Origin: Bolinopsis microptera
Taxonomy: Eukaryota > Ctenophora > Tentaculata > Lobata > Bolinopsidae
Length of the DNA stretch: 64,000 nucleotides
Reading direction: 5' to 3'
NCBI RefSeq assembly: GCF_026151205.1
Contig: NC_087072.1
Location: 17,685,669-17,749,668 of the forward strand
This document shows positions 36,341-48,417 of this stretch, one piece after another. The translations under genes and the position numbers were made by a program. Under the pieces are notes generated by a model. It searched no databases. It saw only the letters and a list, made by a program, of their open reading frames with translations, and was not told where the DNA came from. How positions within the stretch are numbered: the first letter of the stretch is position 1; the number at the start of each line of letters is the position of its first letter.

Positions 36341-39053
36341 TTGGCAGAAAGTTATTACATAAAATACAGGAGGCTAACCGAATGTTCATCCCTCAGAAGA
36401 CTGTATCCATTCATTCAAAAACCATATTGGTGTCCTGCACTTAAAACTCTATCTAATGAAGCTCTAGAAGCGAAAGAAAGATTTAAGCAAAGATCATCTC
36501 CCAGAAACAAGGCCACACTCACTGAAAGCACTGAATCATTCAAGAAAGCGCTGATTAAAGAAAAGAATGAATGGATTCGTGACAGAGCTGAACACTTAAC
36601 ACCAAAGACTGCACTCAATTCTGGAGAAAATATAAACGAGTTTTTGGGGCCAAAACTGACAATTTTATCTGCAACCTCAAAGACTGTGACTTGCTGGTCA
36701 CCATCTGAAAAAGATAAGGAGGAATCGTTATTTACTACTTTCTTCACAGGAAAACACCTTCAAAACCAAACCCAAGGACCAAGAGCACGACATGCATGTA
36801 AAATAACGAGTTCAGTAAATTACAGAATGTTAGCAGCAATCTGCAAGTAGTTACAATGAAGATGATCCGCTGAACAACCCTATTCTATGGACGAGATAAA
36901 AGCAGCTATAGAAAGGCAAGAAACAAATGACAAATCATGTGATGCAGACAATATTCACCCTACCATCCTCAAACATATGAAAACAAATTGTCTTCACGTC
37001 TTGCAGATATATTTACTGGTGTATGAGCACAGGAAAATGGCTGTGGAAAAACTTCAGATGTAACATTCTTAAGGAAAGAAGGAAAATCCAGCTACATGTT
37101 ACCTGGTGCGTTATAGACCGATTTCCATTTCATCCTACTTTGGAAGATTTGTGAAAGAGTGCTAGTTAAAAGATTGAGGACTCTTCCTGGACATTGAAGG
37201 AACTCTTGATGAAGATCAAGAAGGTTTCATTGGAGGGAGATCAACAACGCGATATCTTTTCAGAATGCTGGCTAACCTTGAGGAAGTTAAAAGACAGAAG
37301 CTGGCATGTATAGTGCTTGTCCTTGACTTCGAAAAGGCATTTGATAGTGTTCATTCTCCCATCACTATGTGTCAAACTAATCAACTCTCGCGTATTCAAG
37401 GAAATATTCTTAACGTGCTGAGAAATTTCCTGTTCAACCGGACGATATGTCTAAAAGTGAAAAACTATAAAGGAGAAAAAAAGAAACTGGTACAATATTT
37501 GGACTACCTCAGGGGGCTGTACTCTCACCTCTCCTCTTCTCCTATACATAGCAGACATGACACACAACACCCCGGGAAGAAGTAAAAAGATATCTAAGCT
37601 GCTACAAATTTGCTGATGACGGTACACTTATGATTTCCTTTCGAGAACACCTCCGGATGCCATGAAAAAATGCAGATGGTTTGTGAACCACCTCAGCAAG
37701 TGGTGCATCAAGAACAAGCTAGTAGTGACTGTGTTACGAATAAAACGGAGGCCATAATCTTGAAAACTGCCAGCTTATACTGAAGAACAGAAACCTGCAG
37801 AATTATGTATTAATGAGAAAAGCATCAACTACGTCCAAGCACAAAGGTCCTTGGGGGTGGTAATAGTAGATGAAGACCTCAATTTCAAGAAACATGCGTC
37901 TCAAAAACTTAAAGAATGCAAAAGAAAGTGGGGATTAATAACAAAATCAACTAACCGCAACTACCGGTCTAAACGTTTACAGCCTCACTCTCCTCCTTAA
38001 ACAATGGTCCTCACTAAACTGTTCTTCGCAGCACCTATTTGGCTTCACAAGTGTCTCAATCAATTTTAAAAGCTTCTGGAATAAAATCATTCTAAAAATA
38101 TCTGGATCAGTCCTGAATCCACAAAGGGAATTAACCGAACTTGCTCTCCACCTCCCACCACTGGATGTGCAACACGAAGCTCTTTCGGTTAAATTCATGT
38201 GCAAAGTACTCACACAAGTGACAACCTCTCAGCTACACTCTACCAAGTTGACGAAAGCAGAATACCAAGCTTTCAGTCTTAACAATGTCACTGAAAAGTA
38301 CTTCCTTTGGAAAGAAAAATAAGTCACACGGAACCAGAATGATAGACCTAACGCAGCAACATTTCAAGGATCTGGCCTATTACACTCAGGCAGCCATAAT
38401 GAGCTACAAAAATAAGATCTGGATTGACAGCATCGAAACAAATCTGCAATGCAGAACTGTCAGTAACAACAAGGAGACCAAGATACTTGGTGTGATTACA
38501 AAGATCAAAAACAGTGGGCTGCTCCTAGACAAAAAACAACTTCTATTCGGGCACAACACGAGTAAAAAATCTGGACAGCCGAAATAATGGACTACATTCA
38601 CGGCAGCTCACCACTCTTTGCGAATATCCAAAAGATCATGGGTGGTGACAGTGGTGAGGCCTGTCGTTCTGCAACAGCTTCGATGATTCTCCTGTACACC
38701 AGCTCCTATTGTGTCTGGAGGTGCAAGACACCAGTTACCTGCAGCTAAAAGAAGAGCTGGTGGGGCTGACTCACATTCCTATCTAGATGAAGTGTTAACA
38801 AAAGCAGCACACAAAAAGCATGCCTTAGAAGGAGTCGGATTCTTTGGGTCAAAATGATGCTCTCCAGGATTTATCCAACTAAACCTAGAAAGATCATAAA
38901 ATAAGGACTCTGCAAACTCTCAGAGAAATACACCACCGTAAAGATTAAAGAGGGGAGGATCCTGGACCCCGAAATCCACCACTTTTCTGTACTTTCAGAG
39001 GTACCAATGTGGCAGGAAACCAGGGCTCATGCTGCCGCTGAGCTAAAGCAGTA
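36341..39053 (+). mobile_element. Second LINE retrotransposon (I/Jockey-like), degraded
   Basis: A different reverse transcriptase lies in the same orientation. Recognisable blocks are DQEGFIGGRSTTRYLFRML and VLVLDFEKAFDSV (37215-37350), GLPQGAVLSPLLFS (about 37503-37545), KFADDGT with the catalytic DD (about 37608-37630), and NYVQAQRSLGVVIVDEDL (about 37830-37885). After that comes a C-terminal region, ELTELALHLPPLDVQHEALS, at about 38130-38190. An upstream helical region (36400-36800) is the usual linker before the RT. Several frameshifts separate these blocks. Clade assignment is by motif feel only. Confidence 0.75.
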
Positions 39054-39179
39054 GAGGGGATGGCGGCTTCTCTAGGATCTAACACGTCCTGTGAGCAGAC
39101 CAACACTATGTCCCAACGCACTGGTGTTGGGATGTCTGCCCCCGGGGCCTGGGCGGGTCAATTAAAAGGGAGGAAAACA

Positions 39180-40141
39180 TCATGTATGTTATGTTGGGCT
39201 TCTCAACCAAAAAATTTTGGGAAAATCCCAAAAAAACACCAAAAACAGATTAAAAGAGAAAACTTTAAAAACCTTTGGGAAAAATAGACTGAAATTTTGT
39301 TTATATAAATTTTTTAAGGTTATTATTGCCCCCGTTAAAGGGGGGCCTTTTTATCAAATTTTTTTAAATTATTAACTATTTTAAATTTTATAATACCTAA
39401 TTTAAAATTTTCCCCCGAAAATTTAAATTTTTAATTTTGGTTAAAAGATTAAGTTTTAAAATATTTTGATTTTTATAAGGTCCCCTTTTTAAAGCAGGGG
39501 GGGCCCCCCCCCCCTTTCCCCAAAACCGAACCCCCAAAAAAACAAAAAAAAGGCCCAAAAATTTTGACCCCCCAAATAACCCATTAATTTCGGATGAAAG
39601 TGAGCCTGAAATTGGGTCAATCCTTCGAGTTTCGATTTTATTTCGTTTTGGTTTGATTCTTAAACCCGTCGTTTTATTTGTCTTAGTCAAAGTAAAAATT
39701 GAATTTTAAGCTAAATTGGAAATTAAAAAAAATTGAAAAAAATTTTTTCCCAAAAAACCCGGGTAATATCCCGGCCAAGTGGGCGTTTAAGAAAGGCCCT
39801 GCTGACCCCCCTGTGCAGGGGGGCGCCGGGCTTGGGGGGGCCCCAAATCCCTCGTTTTTTTAAAGTGGGGGACAAAATTTGGAAAAACTTAACCCAAATA
39901 CTAGCAAAAATGCGCGGGTTTTTCTCTGATACACACTTTTTTTAAGTTTTTTTGGCGGGAAATTTCTAAAATCACCCAATTTTTTCAATTTTAGGGGGGG
40001 GCACCAAAAAAGGGGGGGGGGGCGCCAAAGGGGGGGCTTTTTTCGGCAGGGGGCGCCAACGGAAGTTAAAGCCATGATCCCGGGGCCAAAAAAGGTAATC
40101 CCCGGCCCGGGGTAGGAAATTTAAAACGCCAAATCCCGGTC
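39180..40141. other. Corrupted sequence, second tract
   Basis: Homopolymer-inflated sequence of the same kind as 26405-34030 lies between the end of the second LINE and clean sequence upstream of FAM184. No gene content can be trusted here. A shorter tract of the same kind spans 35840-36340. Confidence 0.75.
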
Positions 40142-40583
40142 GAGCTCTGGCAGTACTACATGAGCCGTAATCTGACCTTACCAGCTTACTGGCCCATGGC
40201 TTGCTTCTGGCCAAATAGCTTTGTTGCTGTTTTTATTCAATATAATTGTGATATTTACTATCTATATTATAAAATGAAAGTTTCTTTGTATAATTGCCCA
40301 CATGCAAATTAGCAAGTTGTATTATATTAACGTGGGTGGATGCGTACATGCACTTGCAGTGAATGTTAAAACGAGATTATGTTCTATTTGTTACTTACGT
40401 TGTGTGGAGTTTGTTTTACATTTTAATGTATCTTCTGATGTGATGAATATTTTTGATGTGATAAAAAATTAAAGAATACTATAGCTTCCCCACTGTGACC
40501 ACAGGCATTCTAGTTATGATATGATATTGATTGTCGGTATATGAAGCAAAATTTCGTTTAATTACTCTATTCTGTTTTACTAG

Positions 40584-40738
40584 TGCAAGTTAGAGGCGAT
40601 ATCGTGATGATTTTCCGTGGACTGACGTGTTGCTCCTGACATTGCACCACATGACCTCAATTGCTGTGCAGTGGTGATACATCAAGACGTTTCTGCAACT
40701 GTTCAACAACAACCGCAGCTCATTTCTTCTGTGAAAAG
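40584..40738 (+). other. Possible 5' UTR exon of FAM184
   Basis: A TTTTACTAG acceptor-like site before 40584 and an AAAAG/GTAATT donor after 40738 would bound a noncoding exon. It is followed 163 bp later by the first coding exon, which itself has a TTTCAG acceptor eight bases before the ATG. The start codon exon is therefore not the first exon, and this is the best candidate for the upstream one. Confidence 0.3.
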
Positions 40739-40909
40739 GTAATTCATGTGTATAGTATGCAACGTCCAAACTCCAAAAGATGAGATATTTATAATATACT
40801 ATTTTTAATTTATCAAAGCAAATCTAACTAGATCTTACTCTAAACATTGACTCTAAACATTGACTAAAATTCACAAAGTAATTTTACCTTTATAATTTCA
40901 GATTGTAGA

Positions 40910-43900
40910 ATGAATGCAAATCAAAATGGCCTTGATGGGCCCATGACACCTGAGCTTCACCTGAAAATGAGCAAGAAAATTGCCCAATTAACCAAAGTGA
41001 GTTTTCAGTGCTCTTTATAGTAGATTCTATTGCATTTTATACAGATGTATGGTATTTTATGTGGGATGACTTTGCGGACAATCAATAATTGTTATTTCAC
41101 TGTTATGTTATTTGTTGTCGTTATCTGATAAACCCTCAGGTCGTGTATGCCCTCAACACTAAAAACGATGAACATGACGCTCACATTTCTTGCCTTCAAG
41201 AAGCTCACGAACTCGAATTGAAAAAGGTTAGTAAATTATTGAACATCAGGTTTTTTTGATTATCATATTTTAGACGTCTGTTAATGAAAATTTACTATTC
41301 TGAGAATGTCGTGTCAAGAATCAAGATTTGTGACAATACTTAAGTTTTTCAAATTGTTTTAAAATTTGTTCAATACATGTTTATTGTTTAGATGTTTGTT
41401 CATGAAATACTATTCTGAGAATGTACTGTCAAAACTTAAGTTTCTTTCTTAAACTTTCTCATTATCAGGTATTAGCGAGTGCAGAGGAGCAAATCGTTAA
41501 GTTGCAAACTGTTGTAGCAAACCAGAGGAACGACAAGGAGGCCATCTTAGATTTAAGGAACAGAATATTCGAATACGACCAGACCAACCAGGATGCTGTG
41601 AATGAATTTAAAAAGTTCAAAGTACACACACAAGGTAAGATCATCTGATCAATGTGGTTTTATTTGACACGTATCTTGTGCTTGCTACCCGGACCTGGTA
41701 GCATCACCTGGTGTGAATTAGATATAGAGAAATGTGTTAAAACACATAGTTGTGGTCAGATTGCTTGATGAAATTTGCTAGATTTAAAGTGGCAATTATT
41801 AATACAACAGCACTGTTTTTTAACAAGTTGTTGTTTAATTTCATCAATTTGTCAAAATATAAAGTTGATCTATAATGCTGTATGAACTGCAAAACTCGTC
41901 GGTTTTTATAGACGGCTATACTCAAGATTTAAATTTCAAACTGTAATACAGTTTATCAAGTCACAAGTATAGTTGAATACTTAAACATGAGACAGTGACA
42001 GTGTGATAAAGTTGAAAGCTATTCGTCTTGGAAACACTATAGAACATTCTTATACTCTTTTAATGACATTTCAAGACTCCTAGAGAGAAACTTTTGTGAA
42101 AATTAAAAACCGCTCAGATCGCGAGGACACGTTAAAGAAAGCATATGAAGAACAAATGAGAACTCTGAAATACGAGCTGGAAAACATGAAGTCTGAGTTT
42201 CAGTCTAAGACTGCCGAGTTCGCTGAGAGATCCAACCAACACGACGCTTCAAGCATCATGCTGAAATCCTTGAAAGAGAAGCATGAAAACGAACTTGAAC
42301 TTCTCAAAGAGGTTTGAAAAATTAACCGATAAAATCTTCAGTTTGTGTGTGTTTGATGTTATATCAACATGAAACAAGCGTATAAAAATTAAAAGTGTTT
42401 GCTGCAGGAAGATGATATAATATGCATGTCGGCAGATTCTACAATCAACAGATACCTGATTGTTTAAAACTGTTATTTTATCACTATATTTTTCAATTAG
42501 TGGCAGGGCTGGATAGTAGAGAGGCACCTCTGCTAAATGGCAAAGCTTCATCATTATCACGAACATTATTCCTAACCGTTGTGTTTAATGCAACATTCCG
42601 TCAATTGCTGTATGTTACCTCCGTCTTGTCTCTCAGGTGGCTGAACAGCAGCAGGCGGCTCATGAGAAGAAAATGGACGATCTCATGAAGAATTACGATA
42701 AAGAAATCAGTGCATTGAAACAGAAACACCGCGAGGAGCTGGCGTCGCAGGTCAGCACTGAGAAGTCGTCTCTCAGTACCCTATACAAAACTCAGATAGC
42801 TCAGCTTGAAGAGGAGGTGAGGTTTCAACCTTGTGTTTGTGACCTTGTGTTTGTGACCTTGTGTTTGTAACCTCGTGTTTGAAATCAAATGTTTTTGGTG
42901 AACTCCGCATATAATGAGACCACCGCGATTTCTCGATTTAAGGTTATTTTCATAGCACACGAAATCTTTCATTCGCTCGATCAGGCTTACCAGTTTCCAT
43001 CTGATGGCAAGTTTCGCTAAAGAGGTGCACTCTAAATATCTTGTAAACATGTGTTCACCTCGGTCCTTGTTGTCATTCTATCACGCTGATAGAGGATAGA
43101 TTGTGTAGTCCGGTATCCTACTTTGTAATACGGTGGAAAGATTTATATCGCTCAGTTATGCCGGTGTAGTGACCAAATTGTGTTTCATTCAATCACTCGG
43201 CTACTCGGTATTTATCAAGTAATCGTAATTTATTACTTTATTGCCATTGCATTTCATTTAGTTGGTTTATATAACGGTACCTATTTTTCATACATATACA
43301 TAACGTTCAAGCTGTTGTTTTTGATCAGTCAACATATCACATGCATTATTTGTACCGTGTCGCTAAAAAGATCATTTGATCTCTAACATGGTATCATTAA
43401 ATACTCCATTATAAGTTCGCTTGTACGGGAGCTCTTGCTTTGCGTGTGTGGGGAATGTTTTCATCAACCCGAGTTGATTGTTATTTATAAATTTGTGGTT
43501 TAAAATCGTGATTTTGGTTGTTCTGACTTTCTGAATTTTCAAGCCTGATGAAGATTTTATAGTAAATCAGAAAATGCGGCAGTCGACAATGACTCGACTG
43601 GCAGAAAATCTGTGCTTCTGTTAATGATAGGTTAACTACCATAATATCCTCACAACACTATATAATATCTAGGTGTCCACATTGAAGCAGCTGATGGAAC
43701 AAGGAGAATACCAAAGCAATAACAGGATCTCAATACTGACCAAGGAGGTTGAGGCTGCGGAGGCCAGAAAGGCCAATCATGCTGCTGAAAAAGAGGCCCT
43801 TGGAAAGGAGGTAGGATACCATTCTGTAGTTAAATATTATTTATTTTTATCATGTAAATTGTTTATATTTAATGAAACCGAATTGCATCTTTACCTAACC

Positions 43901-44044
43901 TGACAATACCATGTGCTGTGGTAAACAATTCTAAAATGTCCTTTTCTTCAGAATGAGCGACTGAAGAGTGAGGTTGATGAGCTTGAGGGCAAGTTCATGG
44001 AAACGAGACGAGATCTTGATAATGCTCTACAGGAACTTGCCAAT
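40910..44044 (+). CDS. FAM184: FAM184 coiled-coil protein, 5' part (coding exons 1-8)
   Basis: FAM184A/B are long coiled-coil proteins of poorly known function. Exons: 40910-40996, 41140-41226, 41469-41634, 42088-42311, 42637-42816, 43673-43810, 43952-44044, giving seven coding exons here, or eight if the candidate 5' UTR exon is counted; borders are GT-AG and phases agree. The signature is the N-terminus: HLKMSKKIAQLTK joined to VVYALNTKNDEHDAHI, the most conserved block of the family. The rest is continuous heptad-rich helix. ATG 40910 follows an acceptor by eight bases and gives MNANQNGLDGPM before the conserved block. The gene continues through duplicated exons to 60433. The acceptor of the exon at 42088 (TAGAGAG) was chosen by phase and is the weakest. 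Confidence 0.9.
42828..42882. repeat. 14-bp minisatellite just inside a FAM184 intron
   Basis: Four units of CCTTGTGTTTGTGA start 12 bp after the donor at 42816. Only the intron is affected. Confidence 0.6.
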
Positions 44045-44169
44045 GTAATATTATATTATATTTTAATTAACCTCACCTGCTTGCTAAAATAAAAATACAG
44101 TAGCCTTTGAAATAAAAACTGTTTTAAGATTTGATGAATGGGAGTCATATGACTCAACTTGTTTCAAAT

Positions 44170-44370
44170 TAGGTACACGTGCTCTAGTTCGACACGCACT
44201 ATAGTCCAACACGTACTGTAGTTCGACAAACCCGAAAGTTCTACTCTGTTGAACTAGAGTACGCTACCTAGATTCTAATTTGACACGTATCGAAGTTCGA
44301 CAGGGGTGATTTCTGGCGAACTGAAGTTGTCGAACTAGAGTACGTGTGTGTCGAACTAGAGTCCGTGAAT
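44170..44370. repeat. Cluster of TCGAACTAGAGTACGTG motifs in both orientations
   Basis: At least six versions of GTCGAACTAGAGTACGTG or its reverse complement (ACGTACTGTAGTTCGAC) are packed into 200 bp of the intron before FAM184 exon 9. The final two are direct copies. The same motif occurs at 1111-1150. The second copy of the large duplication begins inside this cluster (at GAGTACGTG), so the repeat may mark the duplication breakpoint. Confidence 0.55.
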
Positions 44371-44501
44371 ATTCAAATTAAAGTATCAGTCTTACACAAG
44401 TTTTTGCAGGTAAAGAATGATTTATCAGCGCAGGAAACAGCTGCTAGAAGATTTGCTGACGAGAGCAATAAAAAAGCTGGTAAGATGTTTATTATTTACC
44501 T

Positions 44502-44965
44502 AGTTACGGTAGTCGGTACAGAACTATTAGTGTTGGGTTATTGCTCTTATTCCGGCACTTACCTAGTTACGGTACAGAACTATTAGTGTTGGGTTATTGC
44601 TCTTATTCCGGCACTTCCCTAGTTACGGTACAGAACTATTAGTGTTGGGTTATTGCTCTTATTCCGGCACTTACCTAGTTACGGTACAGAACTATTAGTG
44701 TTGGGTTATTGCTCTTATTCCGGCACTTACCTAGTTACGGTACAGAACTATTAGTGTTGACTGTTGGGTTATTGCTCTTATTCCGGCACTTACCTAGTTA
44801 CGGTACAGAACTATTAGTGTTGGGTTATTGCTCTTATTCCGGCACTTACCTAGTTACGGTACAGAACTATTAGTGTTGGGTTATTGGTCTTATTCCGGCA
44901 CTTACCTAGTTACGGTACAGAACTATTAGTGTTGGGTTATTGCTCTTATTCCGGCACCTTTATCT
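44502..44965. repeat. 56-bp minisatellite in FAM184 intron 9, copy A
   Basis: About eight units of 56 bp, beginning ACCTAGTTACGGTACAGAAC and ending TTATTCCGGCACTT, start 22 bp inside the intron. Units differ by single bases (TTGCTC/TTGGTC). The duplicated block has the same array with about seven units at 50686-51146. Confidence 0.85.
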
Positions 44966-45639
44966 TGTTCAAGTACCGTTTGTCTTGTAAACCGTTCATT
45001 ATTTCAAATATCTGCGTCCAAAACTTTTAACTGGCACCTATCCATTGCTAGGCTTGACTTACCATCCTTTTTTTGGAAGCAGAATGGTAATCCAACTATA
45101 TCGCTTTGTTCAAAGAACACAAGAATTTAAACAGATGGTAACCACAAAGATGCCACATGAGCTCCCATAGAAGGCCGGTATTTAAATATGTGTGTAAACT
45201 CAAAATAAGAATTTATTTAGCGAGCAAACGAGATAAATTATCATATGCACTCTAGTTTTTTCAACTGCTTATGAAGTTGAACAGTGTGTAATTCTGTAAA
45301 ATCAATTCGATTCCGGTTTCAATTTTTCTGATAGTATTGTTGCTATGTTTATAGTATGAATAAAGATGGTGATAATCAACGTACTGTTGAAGCAGGTTGC
45401 TAGATTATTTCTTACTAATCTGTTCAATGTTTGAATAACTTCATAATTTACCTAAAATATCCTTCTTTCATGAGACAGAAGTTTGTTGATTCATGGGTAT
45501 TGGTTATCTTATCTTTTTCTTCCCTTCAAATTGAACACTTTTAAGATAGTATTAGTAACCTTTCTTTCTTCTCTAGTTCTACCAGTTGGATACCTCGAAT
45601 TTATAATTCCACAATCCACACGTGCCACGACTAGGGTTA

Positions 45640-45805
45640 CCGAATCATCAAATATTCGGTATTCGGTACCAATGTATTCGTCAGCAAAGATCCCATGATT
45701 CGGATCCACCGAATATATTCGGTTGACCGAATTTCTCATTTCTGAATATTCGGTCGGCCGAATATATCCGGTAACCAAACTCCGAATACCGAACTCCGAA
45801 TCCTA
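45640..45805. repeat. Dense ACCGAAT/ATTCGGT palindrome cluster
   Basis: ATTCGGT and its complement ACCGAAT occur about a dozen times in 165 bp, including nested palindromes such as GAATATTCGGTCGGCCGAAT. It is intronic and present again at 51832-51995. It could be a low-complexity expansion or a foldback element. Confidence 0.6.
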
Positions 45806-48417
45806 TTTTACCTTACATACATCCTTTGTTTAAATTATTGTTTTGTTGTCTTTTGTTTGTTGCCACATAGGTCCAGGATCACAATATATAACCGGACGAT
45901 TAGGCAAGGTGCTAGGATATAAGACACACTCGATCACCGTAAGTAGAATTTTGTAGAAACTAAATGATACTCTGACACTATCACCCTCATTATCGTACTA
46001 TTTCAGGTAAAATAGGAGAGTTGGACGAATTATCACAGCTCCACTCGGTGGAGAATGAGAAACTAAAGTTTGAGTTAAAGAAACTTAACGACAAGTTGCT
46101 GGAGAAAGAGGATGAATTTGGCCGTCTCAAGGAGAAACATGCCAAAACTATTGGTATTTGGGAGGATAAATCAAACCAGTTAAAGAAGGTAGGTTCTGAT
46201 GATTATTTTAATTTTCCGTAAGCTATCCTTTTTCATAGCTTACTGAGAGATTTTTGATGGGTTGTGATCAATTCCATAAAATGTGAAGCTTTCAGATTTC
46301 AGTGTGTATATGTTTTTATCTTTTTAATTCTCAGGATATAAAATGTGAAGGATGAGGAAATATCTCGTTTGAAAAGCAGATATAAGAAGCTTTCTATGGA
46401 GGGAGCACTTAGCCTCCTCATCTGAAAGGTACGTTTTCATTACTACTACTACTACTACTACTATTACTACTACTACTACTACTACTATTTATGTAGTATA
46501 ATATAGTAGTAGTGAATACAAGTCGCATTATACAACATTATTTAATTTCGCACTAATGTAGGCTCACGCAATGCATTTTGTTAATAAAAACGTCGGTGAT
46601 TGCTGCATATTACTTAAGTAAAGAAGCTAGACTCAGGTCTTGTAAATTATTTCCTATGATTGTATAAATAACATTGCAACAGAGTTCATTTTCATTTCTC
46701 AGAATAATGCAGGTAGAATAATTCATAAATTCATACACAGATAATCAGCTACACGATCTGCAGCTAGAGTCACTTGTATAGCCACCTAATCTAATCATTA
46801 TTAAATGTGCTTGTAAGATCTACTGTTTATTATTAATTCGCAAAGCCATCGGCCCCTCCTGCGTAGTTCCTTCATATGGGGGGCGGGGATTGAGGAGATT
46901 GTAAGCCTTCGGCTTCTAGACCGTCAACAATTTCACATTAATAGATGGTTCAATCTCAATTCTAGATACCCCTCATTTTGTAGGTTGACCCCTTACGTTT
47001 GGTCCATAAGAAAAAAAAGGAAAAATTTTTTTAGACAATCCCAATCCATTTTTTTATGAGATTTTAAAGTCTGATGTGGTCAAATTTCGATCATAGACTG
47101 AAATCTAATGAAAGGTTTTGATTTTTTTTCTGTTCATTTTTGGCCTCGTATTTTATAGATCAATATGCCATTTTTCAAATATTTTGCCCAAACCAACTGT
47201 GAGGTTCCCTTAACTAGACCACTTTAAACAGGGAGGTTGAGCTTCAGAAGCAGAAGTTGGAGGAAATAAGGCTGGTGAAAGAATCAAGTGAGAAAGAACT
47301 AGAAGAAGTGTTGGAAGTGTCACGTGCTAATAGTCAAGCTATTCGTGACGCGCTCGGGGCTGAGGCTGCTAATGAAAACAAGCTCTCATTGAAGGTAACT
47401 CGGAGTTTGCTTTGTTTATGGTATTTCTTCTTTATCGATACGAGATTACTGTCCTTTTCTTGTCCGGAACTGAAATATTGTAGGTCATCAGTCTGAAAAT
47501 TGGTTTAATTATTTCAGTACTAACACTAAGTAAGTAATAGTTAAATAATAGTTTAACTTAATAGTTAACTTATAGTTTAAAAAATGTTATTTGATTAATA
47601 GTTATATATAATAGATAACGTTGTTTAATGATTACAGGGTATGAAGTGCAACTAGCAGAGCTGCGTAAAGAGCGAGATGAGAATTAACACAGTTACTGAG
47701 CTCTCAGATGAAGTAGTGCGACTAAAAATCAGTAATGGGTAACAGCGAATCTGCACTAGGTGAAACAGAGAAGGAACGTCAACAACTCTTGGTATGCACC
47801 TAATCATACTTTATTGCATTCCTTTGAACCTGAGAACTGGTCGGACGGTGGTTCCAAGTTTTTTCTGATCACCCAGCTTACACATTGTTTTATTTACAGC
47901 ACAGTTTGAACGAGAAGCAACAACATCTGGAACTTCTTCACAACGAATTAAAAGAAAATTATCCGTCTTACAATCACTCAGGGTAGGCTTCAAAAGTTTA
48001 ATCACGATATTTACTTTTTTACTTCACAGTTTAATAAAAAGTTATTTAATTGTTTAATTTCAAATCCCTCAATAGGATTCGAATGACTGATTATAGGGCT
48101 CATTTTCTAACTACCTTACTCGGGATTATTATAACCGGGATAAATGGTGGGTTTTGGAAGATTCCGCCATATTTTTCCCGGTCAAAAATTTTACCAGTCA
48201 TAAAAAAAACCGCCGACCAGATTATTGGGGTTCCAAGGGGGTGGTGATCATCAATTTTTACTAAAGTCTCATATGTGCTAGAAAAAGACTTTTGAAGCAG
48301 TGGATGGAGGGCTGTAACTTTATTGGCGGTTGCTACCATAATTTCGTTATAAAAATCACAATTTGGTTATAGAAATCAGATTCCAGGGTGGACCGTGATT
48401 CTCACTTTTCTTGCCCA

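Larger units (their letters stand above)
44338..48417 (+). pseudogene. FAM184: Duplicated FAM184 block, copy A (exons 9-14 with indels)
   Basis: This 4.08 kb block is nearly identical to 50525-54600. Equivalent exons: 44410-44479, 46007-46188, 46335-46428, 47232-47394, 47638-47791, 47900-47982. The first two are intact. The third is 94 instead of 89 bp; the next three are each one base short net, with stops such as GAGAATTAACACAG in the fifth. The introns carry similar scattered one-base changes. Most changes are gains or losses in short homopolymers, pointing to unpolished sequence rather than slow decay. If real, the duplication would be frame-compatible (phase 0 at both ends), but the protein length already fits the family with one copy. 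Confidence 0.8.

Noticed and set aside
44502-44965. Regular array considered as CRISPR
   Set aside because: Units are contiguous 56-bp repeats without unique spacers, inside an animal gene intron.
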